64,000 bases of DNA, from assembly GCA_000711775.1 (NCBI GenBank), contig ARYC01017334.1, positions 108,295 to 172,294 of the forward strand. The letters run 5' to 3'. This stretch comes from Oxytricha trifallax (taxonomy: Eukaryota; Ciliophora; Spirotrichea; Sporadotrichida; Oxytrichidae). The notes beneath the pieces are model-generated. The model was not told where the DNA came from, did no database searches, and saw only the letters and a list, made by a program, of their open reading frames with translations. Of the stretch, positions 24,851-38,395 are shown piece by piece. Both the position numbers and the translations under genes were made by a program. The first letter of the stretch is position 1; each line of letters starts with the position of its first letter.

Positions 24851-25371
24851 AACTTTTTTTAAAAATAATATTGAATAAATTAATAATTTTAGCAATTAAT
24901 TAGAGAATTCATAGTAATTACTCAAACTGCCGCTCAGTCAAGAATCAATTACATCCATCAATTCACATAATCCGATTTATTGACATCAAAATAAATGTTC
25001 AACTCATAAAACAACTCAGTCAAGTTTGTTTTAATTGATGGGAAATAATTTATTTATGACAATATAGGCAAGAAATTTATTCAAATTAAGAAAATAACTC
25101 TAAATGTTTTATACTTTAAAGGTATAACTTATTTACTCACTTATTTTAATTTGCGTAAAGTTTTCCATGAGACTTCAACTCTGACACACTTTGGGTTAAT
25201 AAACTTAAAAATATTTTGAATTGCATCAATTATTTAGCCTATAGGTAATATAATATCTATTTTATTAGAGGCATGATGATTAAAATCTTTTTTAAATATA
25301 TAATTTAAGCACTTTAAGGCTGATCATTTATTATAAACTTTCTTTTATAATATTACATTTTATAAGCCAAC

Positions 25372-25901
25372 CGTCGCCACTTTTTTAAAAAGTGGCGACG
25401 CTTTGAGGATTTTAATTTGATCTTTTATTATTTAAGTTATATTTAATAAATAAATTATTTAAAATAGGCAATCTATCATTAATAGTATTATAAATGATTT
25501 AATTTTCAAATATACTTTTTGTCTCTAATAATTTAGGATTCAAATATGAAAAGACCTATGAGAGATCCTTTTAGGTTTAGTATGTTCTAAATGTAATTAG
25601 AATAGTTCCTATTTATTGATATTTAATTATATTTTTACGGATTATTATACCTAGTTATATACATTCTTAAGTTTATTTATAATTATTATTAGAATTATAT
25701 ATATCTATTAAGATCTCTATTAATGATAATGATTTTTGAATCTTGAACTTAAGTATAATGCTTATATATTTCTCTGCTATATAATGAATTAATCATAAAT
25801 ATAATTAATTTTATTTGTTAATGTATATGAAACTATATACTTAATTTAACATATTCACAAAAAATCCACCAAGCGTCTCCACTTTTTAAAAATGTGGAGA
25901 C
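25372..25901. repeat. pair of GC-capped hairpins around an AT-rich segment
   Basis: 25372-25400 is a palindrome with 9-bp GC-rich ends (cgtcgccac ... gtggcgacg) around an A/T centre. 25874-25901 is a variant (cgtctccac ... gtggagac). They stand out sharply from the surrounding AT-rich DNA and bound about 470 bp with no coding signal. A similar set is at 39874-40286. Possible ends of small non-autonomous elements. Confidence 0.6.
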
Positions 25902-27535
25902 TGTTGAAGGAAGAATTCTTAATATTTTAACTAAATGATTTAGAGTTGTTTATTGCTTAAACTGTAAGTACTTAGTTTAAAGATATTGAAGTTTTTTTAA
26001 ACGTCATGCCTACGATAAATTGGCATTTAAAAAAGATTTTCTAAGTTTAAAAATAAAATTAAAAGGCTTATTCAATATTTTGATTGAATCATATCTAATT
26101 TTAATTTTATATTTGCAATCTTTTTTTTTTACATTTAATGCTTAGAAGTTCTTAAATTAGCAGTTAAAACAGATTTAAAATTCATCAAATTAAAATTAAA
26201 GGTTATTACTTTCATTCTCATAAATCTGATTAATTTTTTTCTTATTATCGATCGTAAATCTTTGAAAAAAAATAATGTTTTGTAATTTAAATATAACTGA
26301 ATAAGTTTATTAATTAATAATATTAAGATATTGGGTTCTAAATAAGATCATGGTAATCCAAATCTCTCTGAAATATAAGAATTTCAAGTTAAATCTTGTA
26401 TAATGGTAAGTAATAGAGATCTTAAATTCTAAATTATAATGCTATAACAACAATTATCAACCTACAAAACCTAAAATAATTTGAGTTTCCCTTCATTATT
26501 TCAAACATAAAGCTTTGTATCAGTGGTTAAAAAGATTTTTGTAAATTACACCAAATAAGCAAAGTTTAAACATAGACTAAAAAACTTAAACAAATAATTG
26601 CTTTATAGTTTTTAGTAAATGAAACGAAATATAAAGAAATCAAAATTAAATGATTTTATAATTATCGATTATAAATATTTCAATTTTAAAAATTGTAGAA
26701 TATAATAAATAACAGATCAAAATTTATAATTATCAAAATTAATATTAAAATGGAATAAAATGATCGAAGTTAGCACAGAATCTCTCTGTTTTATTATGAC
26801 TTTTACTCATTAAGAATACAAGTTAAGTTATATGTTTCGCAACTTCATCATTTAAAAACACTAATTCACCAAAAATATAAAGTATTTGTTGTTAAAATAA
26901 TATAATTTATCCCTTTTTCAGACATTTGATTGATTGTTAAATGCGCGCTTATCAAGTTGCCTTCTCAAACACATAATAATAGTTTGTATATTAAGAATAT
27001 ATGTTGAACTAGTAATATTTAAGTTTAATTGAAACTTTCGCTCAATATGATTTGATTTAGAAAAATCAAAATAAATATAAGTATAATATTGCATAAAAAT
27101 AGCAGACTATCATTAATAATTTGTATCTTAAAAAATGGTTCATATATTATTACACCCTGACACTCATTTATATAATTTTTATAAATAAATGAAATACATT
27201 GCAGTTTTTTTAAATTCGTATTTAAGTTGTTTCCCAATCTTTTGTATTTTATCAATATTCAAACTTCTCATTTAGTTCTTTTGTATTATGTTGAATCCAG
27301 AATTCGCATTTTTTACTTAATTTAAAATTTAATAAAATAAATGAACTTATAAATATTTAAAATATGACAGTTTGTATTCCATTAAAACGATAATATTCCT
27401 ACTCTTTTATATTTTATCAATAATATAAAGTTTGATCTTTGTAATCATGATGATGAATTGACTTAAAAGAAAAGTAAAATTAAAAATTAAGATATGAGGA
27501 TTTCTAAACTTGAATATTAATATTATTGATTAATT
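25902..27535. other. AT-rich stretch, nothing recognised
   Basis: No coding or repeat signal beyond AT-rich composition. The 76-codon minus-strand frame at 27025-27255 is a hydrophobic AT-rich artefact. Confidence 0.4.
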
Positions 27536-27539
27536 TTTA

Positions 27540-27960
27540 CTTTAGGTTCTTCTGCACTGAACGAAGCTTGGTTCTGGGACTATATCTCTAACTTAAAGCC
27601 CTAAACTCAAGTTCTGCTTGTCATTTAGTGAGATAATTGTTGAACATTTATAAAAAAATAAGTAGAAAACTTTAATTAAAATTGAAATTTATAATTTAAA
27701 TAAAGAAAAATTAAGATGATTTACCTGGAGAGCTAGACATTTACTAAAAAATTTATGTTACAAAAAACATATCTTAACATTTTTTTTTCAGCAATACTTA
27801 CTAGAAAGAGTGGCATTGTCATTAGGCCGAGAACCTCAAATGACACTGGAAAAGATGGGAACAACAGTAAAAGTGTGCCAAATGAAGCGAAATACGAAGG
27901 TTAATATTAAAAAGATAAAGATGTTTCTAGATTACATTTCTTTAATTGTCAATACTAATA
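27540..27960 (+). other. possible exons of an unidentified gene
   Basis: Two patches of higher GC, 27545-27630 and 27790-27910, are open with TGA-only stops (for example SALNEAWFWDYISNLKP and LSLGREPQMTLEKMGTTV). The second is preceded by a long T run and cag, like a splice acceptor. No homology recognised; may be a decayed gene fragment or a somatic gene segment. Confidence 0.3.
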
Positions 27961-29425
27961 CATAAAAGTTTAATTTGATTTCATTTTAGTTTATTTACAT
28001 ATTTTTCAGAATTAGTTCGCAATATTTGTGGTAAGTCTTGGTACTTTAGGATCTTTTATTGTGAACTGCATACCTTCACTAAATAAACTCAAATATTAAA
28101 ATGCCTTATTCTTTCATTTAATTTTTATTTTATATTAATTAAAAAACGTCTTTTTAATATTATTTAGTATATAAGTGTGTACATTTAAGAATAATGGATA
28201 ATTAAAGTTCACATATTAACTTTTTAATCAAATAAAAATGAAATTCTATAAATGAAGTTTATCAAATTTCTTTTTATAAATATGTTATTTTAAATGTGAA
28301 TCTTCAATTTTGCATGATTATTTTTAAAATTAATTCAGTTGTATTAATTTATATTTACTTTTATCAAGAGTTATAGTTCTTTAGGGAGTATAGATCACTA
28401 GACTAAAGATATTATATAATAAAATTATAATTAAATGAGAAAATTCTGATAATAGTAATCCGGAATAATTTGGTAAAAATAATATGATACATTTTTTTCA
28501 AAGATATCCAAAATGAGAAGTATATTCCTCTAAAATTTCAAGAAATTACTAAATTAACATCATTTGTAAAAATTATTTTATGCTTTATCCAGCAAATTTC
28601 ACAAATTGAATTAGTATGGGGTCACTGTTCTTTTATTTCCTAAGCTTTGTTAAGATTTATCAATTTGATTTCCTAAAATTTATTAACCTACTTTTCTCGT
28701 ATTCCATAATTAAAATATATTCACTTATAGTTGAAGATATAATTTAATTTATTTCAAGCGATTAACAAATCTTTTCTTAAAATAGTTTAATAAATAAGCA
28801 TATTTTGGAGGAACTTATTTACATAATTTGTACATTTCTCTTATTATAAAATTTTTGTAACGAAATATAATTGTATGTAAATTATTTTTAAATATAGGTA
28901 ATAAAAATAGAATAATTGTATTTAAATAAAAATTCTTATTCAAAAGAATTTGATAGATTTTTAGATTATTATTTAGAATAGCCAAAAAGTTTAATACCTA
29001 CTTTTTCATTGAGAGTTATATTAGTGTTATATTTTAAAGTTGTTTTAGATTTAAGTTAATTGAAAGTTTTAATTATAAATAACTATATTCTATTACTGAT
29101 TCACGCCTATTTAAGATATATTACTATACTAATTAGATGATTATCAAGAGGTTCGAATATTTTAAATCATTAGTGAAGAAAATTATAATTTTATCAAGTT
29201 TTTTAAAAGGATTATTATAATATAAAAGAATGTAAAAAATATGGTATATGAAAAATACAAATATAAATTGGAGATAGAGAAAGAATGGGAATTGAATTAA
29301 ATTATTATGGAATAACAAACATATTTTATTTGCAATTTGTTTTTATGTTTTAGCAAATTTTTTATGTTATTCATAGGTTTTTAAGTCCTATTATCATCTT
29401 CAGATAGACAAGTCAGCAATGATTT
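27961..29425. other. AT-rich stretch, nothing recognised
   Basis: No coding signal; 29133-29318 minus strand is an AT-rich chance frame. Confidence 0.4.
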
Positions 29426-29429
29426 AGAA

Positions 29430-30206
29430 GAGCTATCCAATATGTAGCCCTCTTTCTTAATCAGTAGATGATTTAAAGTTGTCATAAGCTTAATCTGGGT
29501 TTTGCTTATTCATACCTCCATCGATTCTGCCAATGAATGTTGAATAACTTTAACTAATAGCCTTTGTGAATGTGTTGACAACCTTATCAACTTTGCGGGT
29601 GACAGTGATTTGAGCAACAGTATCAGTGGTCTCTTGATTAATGAGGAGAACCTCTGGGAAGTGTCTTGATCTTAGATCTTAAACCATCATTGGGTGCCTC
29701 ACGAATTCTTAGCATTTTAAAAGGAAAAGCTTAGAACTTCCAGGAAAGTCTGAATACGCTTACAGCAAAACGTTTAGGCAACTCCGCTTCAACTAAGTGG
29801 AATTCATGGGATGCAGAAATGAAATTTTTAGTAGTGGTGATCACAGTTGCAGTAGTTGTGTGATTGAAATCTGTCAATTTGGTCTCGTGAGTGGACTGGG
29901 TATCCATTGATACAGTAACCCAATTCATTGCAGTGAGTGTGCTCATCAAAGACTCCTCCTGGGTTCTTTTTCTGGCAGGTCTTCATAGCGGTAACTTGTT
30001 GCTTGTAAGCATGGTTGACGATCAGCGTGGATGCAGTAATTGAAATAATTGCACTTTAAGCCAGTTGAGCGGGCAGTTTCATTGCACTTAAGTACTGGAC
30101 CAGCACCAAATTATTGCTCGTACTTGTGATCTCAAGAGGGATGCTTTATTCTGAAATCAGCAGTGGAAAAGCCGACTACTGCGAGTGAGAGAATAACCAT
30201 ATTCAT
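29430..30206 (-). pseudogene. decayed gene for a secreted-type protein
   Basis: A block of distinctly higher GC. Minus strand starts at ATG 30206 with MNMVILSLAVVGFSTADF, a typical signal peptide (hydrophobic core, small residues before the cut). After frameshifts it continues with a Cys-rich segment (HCNELGYCINGYPVHSRDQI ... NYCNCD), then TDTVAQITVTRKVDKVVNTF and a Gln/Asn-rich end. At least three frameshifts. No family recognised. Codon and base use differ from the mobile elements, so a decayed cellular gene, or somatic gene segments in the germline, is possible. Confidence 0.45.
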
Positions 30207-30429
30207 TTATTAAAAGATTTTAATCAATAATTAATTATAACATTAGAGAGATAATCTTAATAGATCCAAATAATATTTTTAATAACTTAATTTATTTCTA
30301 TTCATCCTCTTTTTTAAATTCTTTTATATATATATATATATTAATAAAAGAGTAAAATCATTAGTATAAGGTGATTAATAAAATAATTGTGATTAGATTG
30401 GTAATTTAATGTAGTATTAAAGAAATAGA

Positions 30430-30900
30430 CTAATAGGAGCTGAGTAGTTTTTAGCGATAATCAGACAATTCTTACATCAACCATGGCAAAAACACTATAG
30501 CTCAGCTAGGATCAGTTTTGTAGTAGGTTGTTTTGCCACTAGCAGTTTAAGAGCAAAAGTATATTATTATGATAATTCTTTCAAAAAATGTCTTGATTTG
30601 CATCTTTCCAAAATACTTGTACCATTAGAGGAAATCTCTGTAGCTACAGTTGCATTCTAATAGATGATGCCTCAATAAAGCATAAGAATTCTTGTGACTG
30701 CTCTTGCGTTTTTGCGCAAGTTTTGTGTCTTAAATCTTCAGAAATTGGGTGAGGTAAATGTCTGGTCTCGAGCATGGTCATCTCTCTTTCGGAGTAATCA
30801 TCCTCCACTAATAATCCAACTGATATCTATTTCTAACTATAATTCTTCTTGCGACTGCAAAGGAAAGATGGTTCAAGAAAGCAATAAATGAGATTTTTAA
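30430..30900 (-). pseudogene. unidentified coding remnant
   Basis: Between about 30570 and 30830 the minus strand is open for about 75 codons (EREMTMLETRHLPHPISEDL and onward) and continues upstream in another frame (QEELQLEIDISW). The plus strand is also free of TGA over about 150 codons, but its composition looks less protein-like, so I prefer the minus strand. A plus-strand patch at 30915-31060 (GGTQQDNKDTYFKKGG) is also coding-like. No domain recognised. Confidence 0.3.
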
Positions 30901-31099
30901 GAAAACTTAATATCCTAGGGGGTACCTAACAGGACAATAAGGATACTTACTTTAAGAAAGGTGGCAGTTCTGGTCAGGAGTTGACAAGGATCCAGTTAGA
31001 CAAGTAATTCAGTTAAGCCTAGGAGACTAGGTTCAAGAAGATCAATTTCTGATCAGTATTTTTTCCAGAAAGGTTTAAGTGCCAATAAGTACCCTTTAA

Positions 31100-31720
31100 A
31101 AAAAACAGTTTTCTTAAAAATCTTATTGAATCGTGCTGCTAGAAAACTATTGCTCATTTTTATATTATATAACTTACATTTGCAATTATTCTAACTCTTT
31201 TATTTATATAAAAAATCTTAAATTAATAAAATGCTGTACTTTCCACAATAATGAGAAACTTTCTCAAATCAATTAAATGATAAAAACATATTAAGTGAAT
31301 TATAATTATTGCATACTTTAGAATAAGATGATAATAAATTTTAGTTGAGATTTTATTTAATATCATATAATTAGAGAAATTATATACATTTTCAAAATAT
31401 TGATAAAATAAAAAAATATAGTGATTTTAAAAATTTTAAATTAAAATATAATTGAATTTACGTATGACATTATTTAGTGTAATTGAAAAAATTTTAAATA
31501 AATAAAAAATCATTTACAATTATAATAAAATACAATAAAAATTTTTATATTATAAAAAGATTATTAAATTAATACTAAACGTCAAAATTATGTGAATTTA
31601 TTTAATAAGGTAAATTTTTATTGGATAAATTTTAAATACATGAAAAAATTATGATTAAAAATATTAAAGTAAAATATATCTTAAAAAAACTAAGATATAT
31701 TTAATAATATTAATAAGGGG
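31100..31720. other. AT-rich stretch left of the LINE
   Basis: Almost pure A/T with no signal seen. Confidence 0.5.
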
Positions 31721-34700
31721 AAAATACAAAATTTAATTAAGGTAATTAAAAAAGGCGGGCAGAGATGGAAGAGTAGAAACAGCCAAGAGGGAAGCTACCA
31801 GTATACGCGGAAAAGAAGGCAGAAATCAAACCAGAAAGTCAAAAATCTATGAAAGATTATTTTGAATATTCAAAAAGAAACCCATATTATCAGGCCTAAA
31901 CAATCCCACCAAACTAAGTGAACCATAACAGCTATAGAAACTTAGAAAAATTTAGTATTACACTAGATAATGGTCGTCATCTTCATTTTTATCAACCAAT
32001 AAGAGAAGTCGAGGGCTGGGTGAAACGGAATGAGAGATTTGCAGAAAAGTAAAGGAGCAAACTTAGAACTTAAGTGATAAGCAACAAGAGGCAGATAACA
32101 TCAAAGACCTTTGAGTTTAGCATTTGCGTATAAAATGTGAGGGGACTTAACTCGAAGTTGAAACAAGATCAGATGATGAGAGATATCGAATTGAAACAAC
32201 CAGATTTTATTGGACTCTTGGAAAAGAGACTTCAAAGAATAATAGGGCCTAATAATAGGAAAATAACACAGACACAACTAGCCAAGAATGGCGGCGTATT
32301 AGCATTAAATGGTGGCAGATTCTAAATGAAAGCAATAAAAACTTTAAGATAGTTTGTAACTTGGAACATATTAGACTTAGAAGGATTCCCACTCCACATC
32401 TTCACAGTATACATACCACCATACTGGAACGAAGAAGTAAAAGAACTACAAAACAGACTACTGAACATGATAAAATCTCTGAAACTCAAATGCAAGAACC
32501 AGAGAATTATAGTTATGGGAGATTTCAACTATCACATTAAAGAATTAAGCAAAAGACTAGAGAAGGAAAGATTAAAGACATCAATCCCCCAAGGAGTAGA
32601 AACTCACTCTAAGGGAAACTAATTAGATCAAATATTATCAAACCTAAACGATAAGCTGGGAAACTGACCAGCTCAGACTGACAGACCATAAGTTGATTTT
32701 AGCAAAACTTAGAATTAAATACTAGGAGAGAGACCTAAAGTTAACAGACAAAGAGAAGGGATATAGAATATCAGATATAAGGAAATAATGCCAGAAAACG
32801 TTCATTGAATAAGGGAGGAAGATAACGAAAGAAGATTTAGACAACCCTATAATTCGATGTTTAGAGGACTAGTTAGAAAGGCACAGTAAGACCAAGCATT
32901 GGTATAATCAACCCCCAGAATGGGTAATTAGAAACAAAAAACTGGAACCTAACAACCCCTTTTAAGAAAAAAAAGCCGAATGGAATAACGCTATTAGAGA
33001 CATGGAAGAAAGCTTAGATAGAAATGACATCAAAGAATTCTTCTATTTAGTGAAGAAACTAACAAGAGTAGAAAACAGGCCGAACCAATCAAAAGCATTT
33101 AATTGGATGGTGAAAGGATAAACTTAGGAGAAGAGGCTGAAAGGAAAATAATTGAATTCTACAATAATCTCTACTAAGATGAGAGGCAAGACACTGGGGT
33201 GGACCCTAGTGGAAAAGACCAGATGATGACGTGTGATATTAGTATGGAAGCATTTTGTTGTAGAAGACGTAGAAAAAGCCATTAAGGAATGCAACTTCAA
33301 CAAAGCTATAGGTCCAGACGGATTCGATGGCAAGATTCTTACAAAATCCTAAGAAATTAGGAAAATAGTGCGTGAAAAAATAACAAAATGGTTGAAGACA
33401 GGCAAGATTCCTCAATACATAAAAGAGGGTAGACTCATTCTACTCAGTAAAACAAGCGGAGAACACTATCCAGAGGTAAATAATACAAGACCAATTGTCG
33501 TGAATTCTCATTTAAACAAAATTATTGAGAAAGTGATAGTGAATAAACTCCAAGAAAAAGGGAGTGAGTTACTAAAGACAGGAAACTATTAAAGCGGTTT
33601 CAAGAAAACAAGAGCACTCACTTAAACCTAATTAAACTCCTAGAACATATAAAGAACTCCAGAAGGAAGAGTAAGCAAAGAGAAGCATACTTACTGGTAG
33701 ACCTTTAGAAAGCTTACGATTCGGTCTGGAAAGACAAGTTACTAGAAATCTTAAAAAAAGAGCAAAGACTGAAGATGACAAGATTGCAATTAAACTGGTG
33801 GAAGAATTGTATTAGAACAATAGAATCAAATTTGAGAATGATACATTAAGACACAGAAGGGAGTAACACAAGGGAGTAGGATCTCCCCAATGCTGTTTAA
33901 CATCTACCTTTAGGACGCCCTTCAGTCATAAAAGAACTATAATCACTCATTAAACAAGGAAAACTAATGGCATTCGCAGATGATATCTTGATCAATATAA
34001 AAGATCAGCAGCAATTTAAAAGAATCATCGACAGCTTTAAAGAGTTAGAAAAAACTCATAATCTAAAACTAAACACAAAAAAGACAGTATTTCTTAGTGA
34101 TGCAAAATAGTTTTAGTAAACGACAGAGGTGGAGGGAATAAAAAAAATTAAAGAAGCAAAGTATTTGGGGATTAATATAAACTTAAACCCTCAGGAGATG
34201 CTGAAAGACACGTGGAACGAGCTGAAGAAACAGACAGAATTTTACCAGCTAACTAAATCAAACAATCCTACAATAGGGGACACAATTATGGTAGCTTAAA
34301 TAAGATCACTACTGATCTATAAATACACTCCATTAATAGCAGCAAAATATTTGAAAATAGAAGAGATTGACAAAATGGAAACTCAACTGAAGAGGATAGC
34401 GTTCAAAACCCCCAGAGACATACCCAACAAAATCCTAAGGAACGTAACTCAACTCAAAGAGAGTAGCACAGCAGAGATAATATTAGAACTCGTTAAAAAG
34501 AACATGAAAAAAATAAGACATGACATAGGTGACTACAAGCAAAATAACAAAGGCAAAAGTCAAGTTTAGAATAACAAAATTAAATTCCAAAAATCTAAAA
34601 TGATCTTCATCACAAAAAATGTGATAGATACCATGATGGCTATCAGTTAAGGAAGAACATTGGTAAACTATGGGATGAGCCACTATTGCAACGCACATAA

Positions 34701-35106
34701 GATGTTCGTGAACACGACTCACATGAGGAACTGTAACCTTATTAACGGAGCTGGAGATCCAACAAGATTCACAAAATTAATTGGTGAGCATAGACTAATT
34801 GATTTAGACAGTAAGACTCAAATTGAAGTTCTGGCGAACATGATTTGGCTGGATGAGAGAATAAGAGGATTAGAGACTAAAGGTTATTTTCAAAAAGTCA
34901 GGAAACTTTTCAGAGTTACTTATATCAAAAAATAAAAACCCACTTCAGATGAAGAAGCTCTATTTCAATTGTGAAGAAATAAAACAAAAACAAAAAATGG
35001 AATATATTGAATATTCAGTTCAGGGAATTGATAATATGAGGTTAAAACTGTGAGAATTAAAGGGAAATGTAATTAAAATACAAAATTTAATTAAGGTAAT
35101 TAAAAA
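31721..35106 (+). mobile_element. LINE (non-LTR retrotransposon) between 32-bp direct repeats
   Basis: 31721-31752 and 35075-35106 are identical 32-bp direct repeats (aaaatacaaaatttaattaa... in both). Between them lies one long decayed ORF with AP endonuclease and reverse transcriptase. The repeats may be a target-site duplication. Alternatively they are a shared leader, because the right copy is followed by an ORF1-like gene that also starts with agatggaaga. No poly-A tail was seen at the right end. Confidence 0.8.
31765..34935 (+). pseudogene. LINE ORF2: AP endonuclease, reverse transcriptase, Cys/His tail
   Basis: Starts at ATG 31765 and is open for about 300 codons with UAA/UAG=Gln. Endonuclease motifs: NVRGLNSKLKQDQ, VMGDFNYH, GNQLDQILSN and, after a frameshift, LTDHKLI. 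The RT domain has KAIGPDGFDGKIL, RPIVVNSHLNKIIEKV, VDLQKAYDSVW (Gln from TAG), GVTQGSRISPMLFNIYL and the catalytic AFADDI. Further on is a thumb/connection region and a C-terminal C-x2-H...H-x3-C motif (HYCNAHKMFVNTTHMRNC) as in many LINEs. At least five frameshifts (near 32665, 33125, 33250, 33610, 33840) make this copy inactive. Non-LTR elements confined to the germline are known in ciliates. Confidence 0.92.
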
Positions 35107-36112
35107 GAGAGAATTATAATAATTAAGATTCAAATATTAAGATCTAAGAGATGGAAGAAATGAAATAAAACCACAAATCTTTAAAAGTCAAATAAGAGGC
35201 AAGCCAGCAGAGAAGGGAACTACAGGAAGGAACAGCATTATAAGAAAGAGTAGTTCTGGTAAAAGGTAAAGGAAATCAGATACGACTATAGAGACAGAAG
35301 CAGAGACCAAGAAGCCCTCGGGATGAGGGAGAATAAGAACCAAAAAGTTTCGCTAAACAGACAGATGGGATTCAAGAGTAGACTGAAGATTGGACAATCG
35401 AACCCAAGCAAAAAGATCAATGAAACAAAAGCTCAGAGAACTAGCTTTGACGCACACGAGGATGGAACTCCATGTATTTAAAGAGATCCTATGGAACTCA
35501 AAAGACTTATTGACTTAGCAGAAGTGACGTGCTAAGGATTTGACAAGATCATTCACACAAAAAAGAGATGGAATCCCTAGACCACCAGATTGATGACCAT
35601 AGTCTGCTGCCCTAGCACAAGGGGTAAGATGGAGAAAGCATTGATAAGAAGAAGAAGAGGAGAGGGAAGAAGACTTGGAACAGATAACAGAGAAGAAAAA
35701 TGGAATTTTGTGGAAGAGTGAGTGGGAGGACAAAGGAACAGAGATGATGAACTAGAATTCTCATATAGATACATGGGACGAATTAGTTCTGCAGAACGGA
35801 GCGAGAATGGAAATGGAATAGTCAATCATCGACGAGGAAGGGAGATTCAGTGACATCGAAGATAACGAAGCGGAAGTAGAAAGTTATCTTTACGCCCAAA
35901 AGGATGACAGAAGAGCAGGAGCTAGCAAGTAGAAACTCATACCAACCCCACCATTGATTAGACCAGACACGATTAAAACACTCGAGATGAGATATGAGGG
36001 TCAAGTTGAGGTGGAAGGAAACATCAAGGATGGGAAGAGAGAAAACCAGAATACTGACATAAATAAGGAGGAACCCAGCAGAATTGAGGAGAAGAACGAC
36101 AATTAACTATTG
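35107..36112 (+). pseudogene. LINE ORF1-like protein
   Basis: Open with UAA/UAG=Gln from ATG 35151 in successive frames. A basic, Gln-rich N-terminus (about 80 codons) is followed by DGTPCIQRDPMELKRLIDLA, EVTCQGFDKIIHTKKRWNP, TIVCCPSTRGKMEKA, then an acidic C-terminus (DEEGRFSDIEDNEAEVE). It matches the minus-strand copy at 1.66-2.2 kb. Cys residues around the TPC and VCCP motifs could bind zinc, but the pattern is not a standard CCHC knuckle. Two or three frameshifts. Lies directly after the LINE's right direct repeat; whether it belongs to that element or an older neighbour is unclear. Confidence 0.6.
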
Positions 36113-38390
36113 TAATGAATTACATTTCTAGTAGATAATTCACGCAATTTTAAAAAAGGCAACTGATTAAATTATTTTACCTTAAGTTATTATCTATCTA
36201 TCTATCTATCTATAGATAAATCTCAGCATAGTCGAATTTTGAGGCAAATATAAAAATATAATAGCTGAAACAAAAAAAACAAAACAAATATAAACCATTT
36301 ATTAGGAAGGAAAGATAAAATTATAGTAAAAATATTATTAAAACATAATTAAATTATTTTTAAGTTTTATTTTATACAATATCTAAGGAATTTTAATATT
36401 TTAGTATATTTTTACTGTTCTTAAATTTTCAAAATAATTATTAGAAATGTTACATTTATTTATTTAATTTATATAACTTTTAAAGATAAATCAATACAAT
36501 ATGTAATGTGGATCTGAGAAATGGAGATGCATAATGGCACTCAGATGAATTTATTTTTAGAAATTTTAATTGCTAATTAATAAAGCTTAAAATTAATTTC
36601 TTTAATAAATAAATAATCTTATATATAGATAGGATCTAAAAGGAAAATAAAATAATGAAACTTTCTAATGAAAATTTCGAATCATTAAAAAAAGTTTTAC
36701 ACTTCATTGAATTTTTGCTCAATAAAAGGGTATATGTGAAAAGATGATTATGATAGAATTATTAAAAACAATTTTAAATAATCAATTTGCTATTAATTTG
36801 TTCTTTATTATAGAAAGGTTAATTTTTATTGGAATTAAAAAACATTAATAATATAATAAATTTAATAAATCCTTATTAAATTCATTGAATTACCTTATAT
36901 TTTCTTATTTAACTAAAGTTAATATATATATATATATATATTAGATTTTAATATTTTTAAATTAATATTTTGCTTGGTTGATAAATATTTTAAGTTGATA
37001 CTGTGTTAGGAGACTTTGTCCAGCTTTGAGCTACAAACAATAATTCATCCTAATTTTGAATAAGTTATCCGGATATCAGAATATATTCTATTTTAATAGT
37101 TATAATATTCCATAACTTTGACATTAATTTAATATTAAAAAAAGTTACAAAATGAGTTTTAATTACTGTAGTATGCAATTCATAGAATTTTACAGAAGAT
37201 AATAGCCAATAATTCTACCGAAATCGCTCTTCACTAGGAAATTTAGAATTTTTTGAGATAAATTTAAAAGATATTACTGCCATATTGCTTCACTCTTAGT
37301 AGAATATTTAATTTATAATCATCTCTTTTCTATAAAACAATAGACTCTAAATTTTATCTTTAATACAAATAAAAAAAACTGTTATATATTGAGAAGATTT
37401 CTTGAAATTTAAATTTTAGGTTTTTTAATTTATTAATAAAATTATATAATAATTATTTAGTATTTTTATTTTAAGCTAAAAGGGGGTATAGAATTTATAA
37501 TCGGGTAAATCTTATTGAATACTGAATAGGAAATATAAATAAAAATATCGCGTGAGAATTTATATTACTCATGCATATAAAATGGTCTAATTTTTTATCA
37601 TTTATGATAAGGATGTAGATTTAAAGCTTTTATACATTAAGATCAATTCATTGTTCTCATATTGGTTTTGGCTTCTTAAAACTTAAAATTCTCCATTATA
37701 GATGAGTACTATTAAAATATAGAGTAGAAGATTTCTTTGTAATTGCTTTTTGGGAGACTTGCCTGGCATAAACAAATTATTACCCTAGTGGACCTCAATC
37801 GTAGATTTAAGCTGCTGGAAAATAAAGCTTATATATCTCTTGTTTGATTGTTATATAATAACTTTATTTATTTTTATATCGTAATTTCGAGGAGTTTTAT
37901 TTTAATAATTAATACTAAATTCTTATACTCTAAAATACCAGCCAGATGAAAATAGATAAATTTAAAATTCATTAAATTTTTATCAGCCAAATTCTATAAT
38001 CCTTTTAATTTTTACTATTTTCGTCAATTGAACATTTATTTGATTGATGTTGACAAAGAATTCATAAAATATCTGGATGAAACAGTGCAGGGAAAGTAAT
38101 TTATGTTGATGGAGATATCTTGAAGAATATTTTAGAAAAGACAGAGCTATTCCAAATTTATTAAAAATTATTGTAGTTATAAAAAATCTAGTTGCTGCTA
38201 ACTTATATTTTGCATAAAAATAAAAGTTATTCTTTAACAATCTTTTAAGAAAGTTGGCAAAGGAAACTGGCTTTTATAGGATTTCACTTTATAGTTAACT
38301 TATTCCAGTCAACTATTTGAATAAAATAAAATTCTATTCAGCCAAGTACATCATGTATATATCATATTCAATTCTCTAAATGTGTAATAA
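36113..38390. other. AT-rich stretch with microsatellites
   Basis: A (TATC)n tract at 36190-36214 and a (TA)n tract at 36921-36941. Around 38030-38110 a short plus-strand frame (EFIKYLDETVQGKQ) is faintly like the partner-protein family, too weak to call. Confidence 0.5.
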
Positions 38391-38395
38391 TGGAA

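Noticed and set aside
34483-34722. 79-codon minus-strand ORF in the LINE
   Set aside because: Antisense of the LINE C-terminal domain, which carries the Cys/His motif on the plus strand.
35515-36004. Minus-strand frames of 60-82 codons over the LINE ORF1
   Set aside because: Antisense shadows; the plus strand reads the conserved ORF1 blocks.
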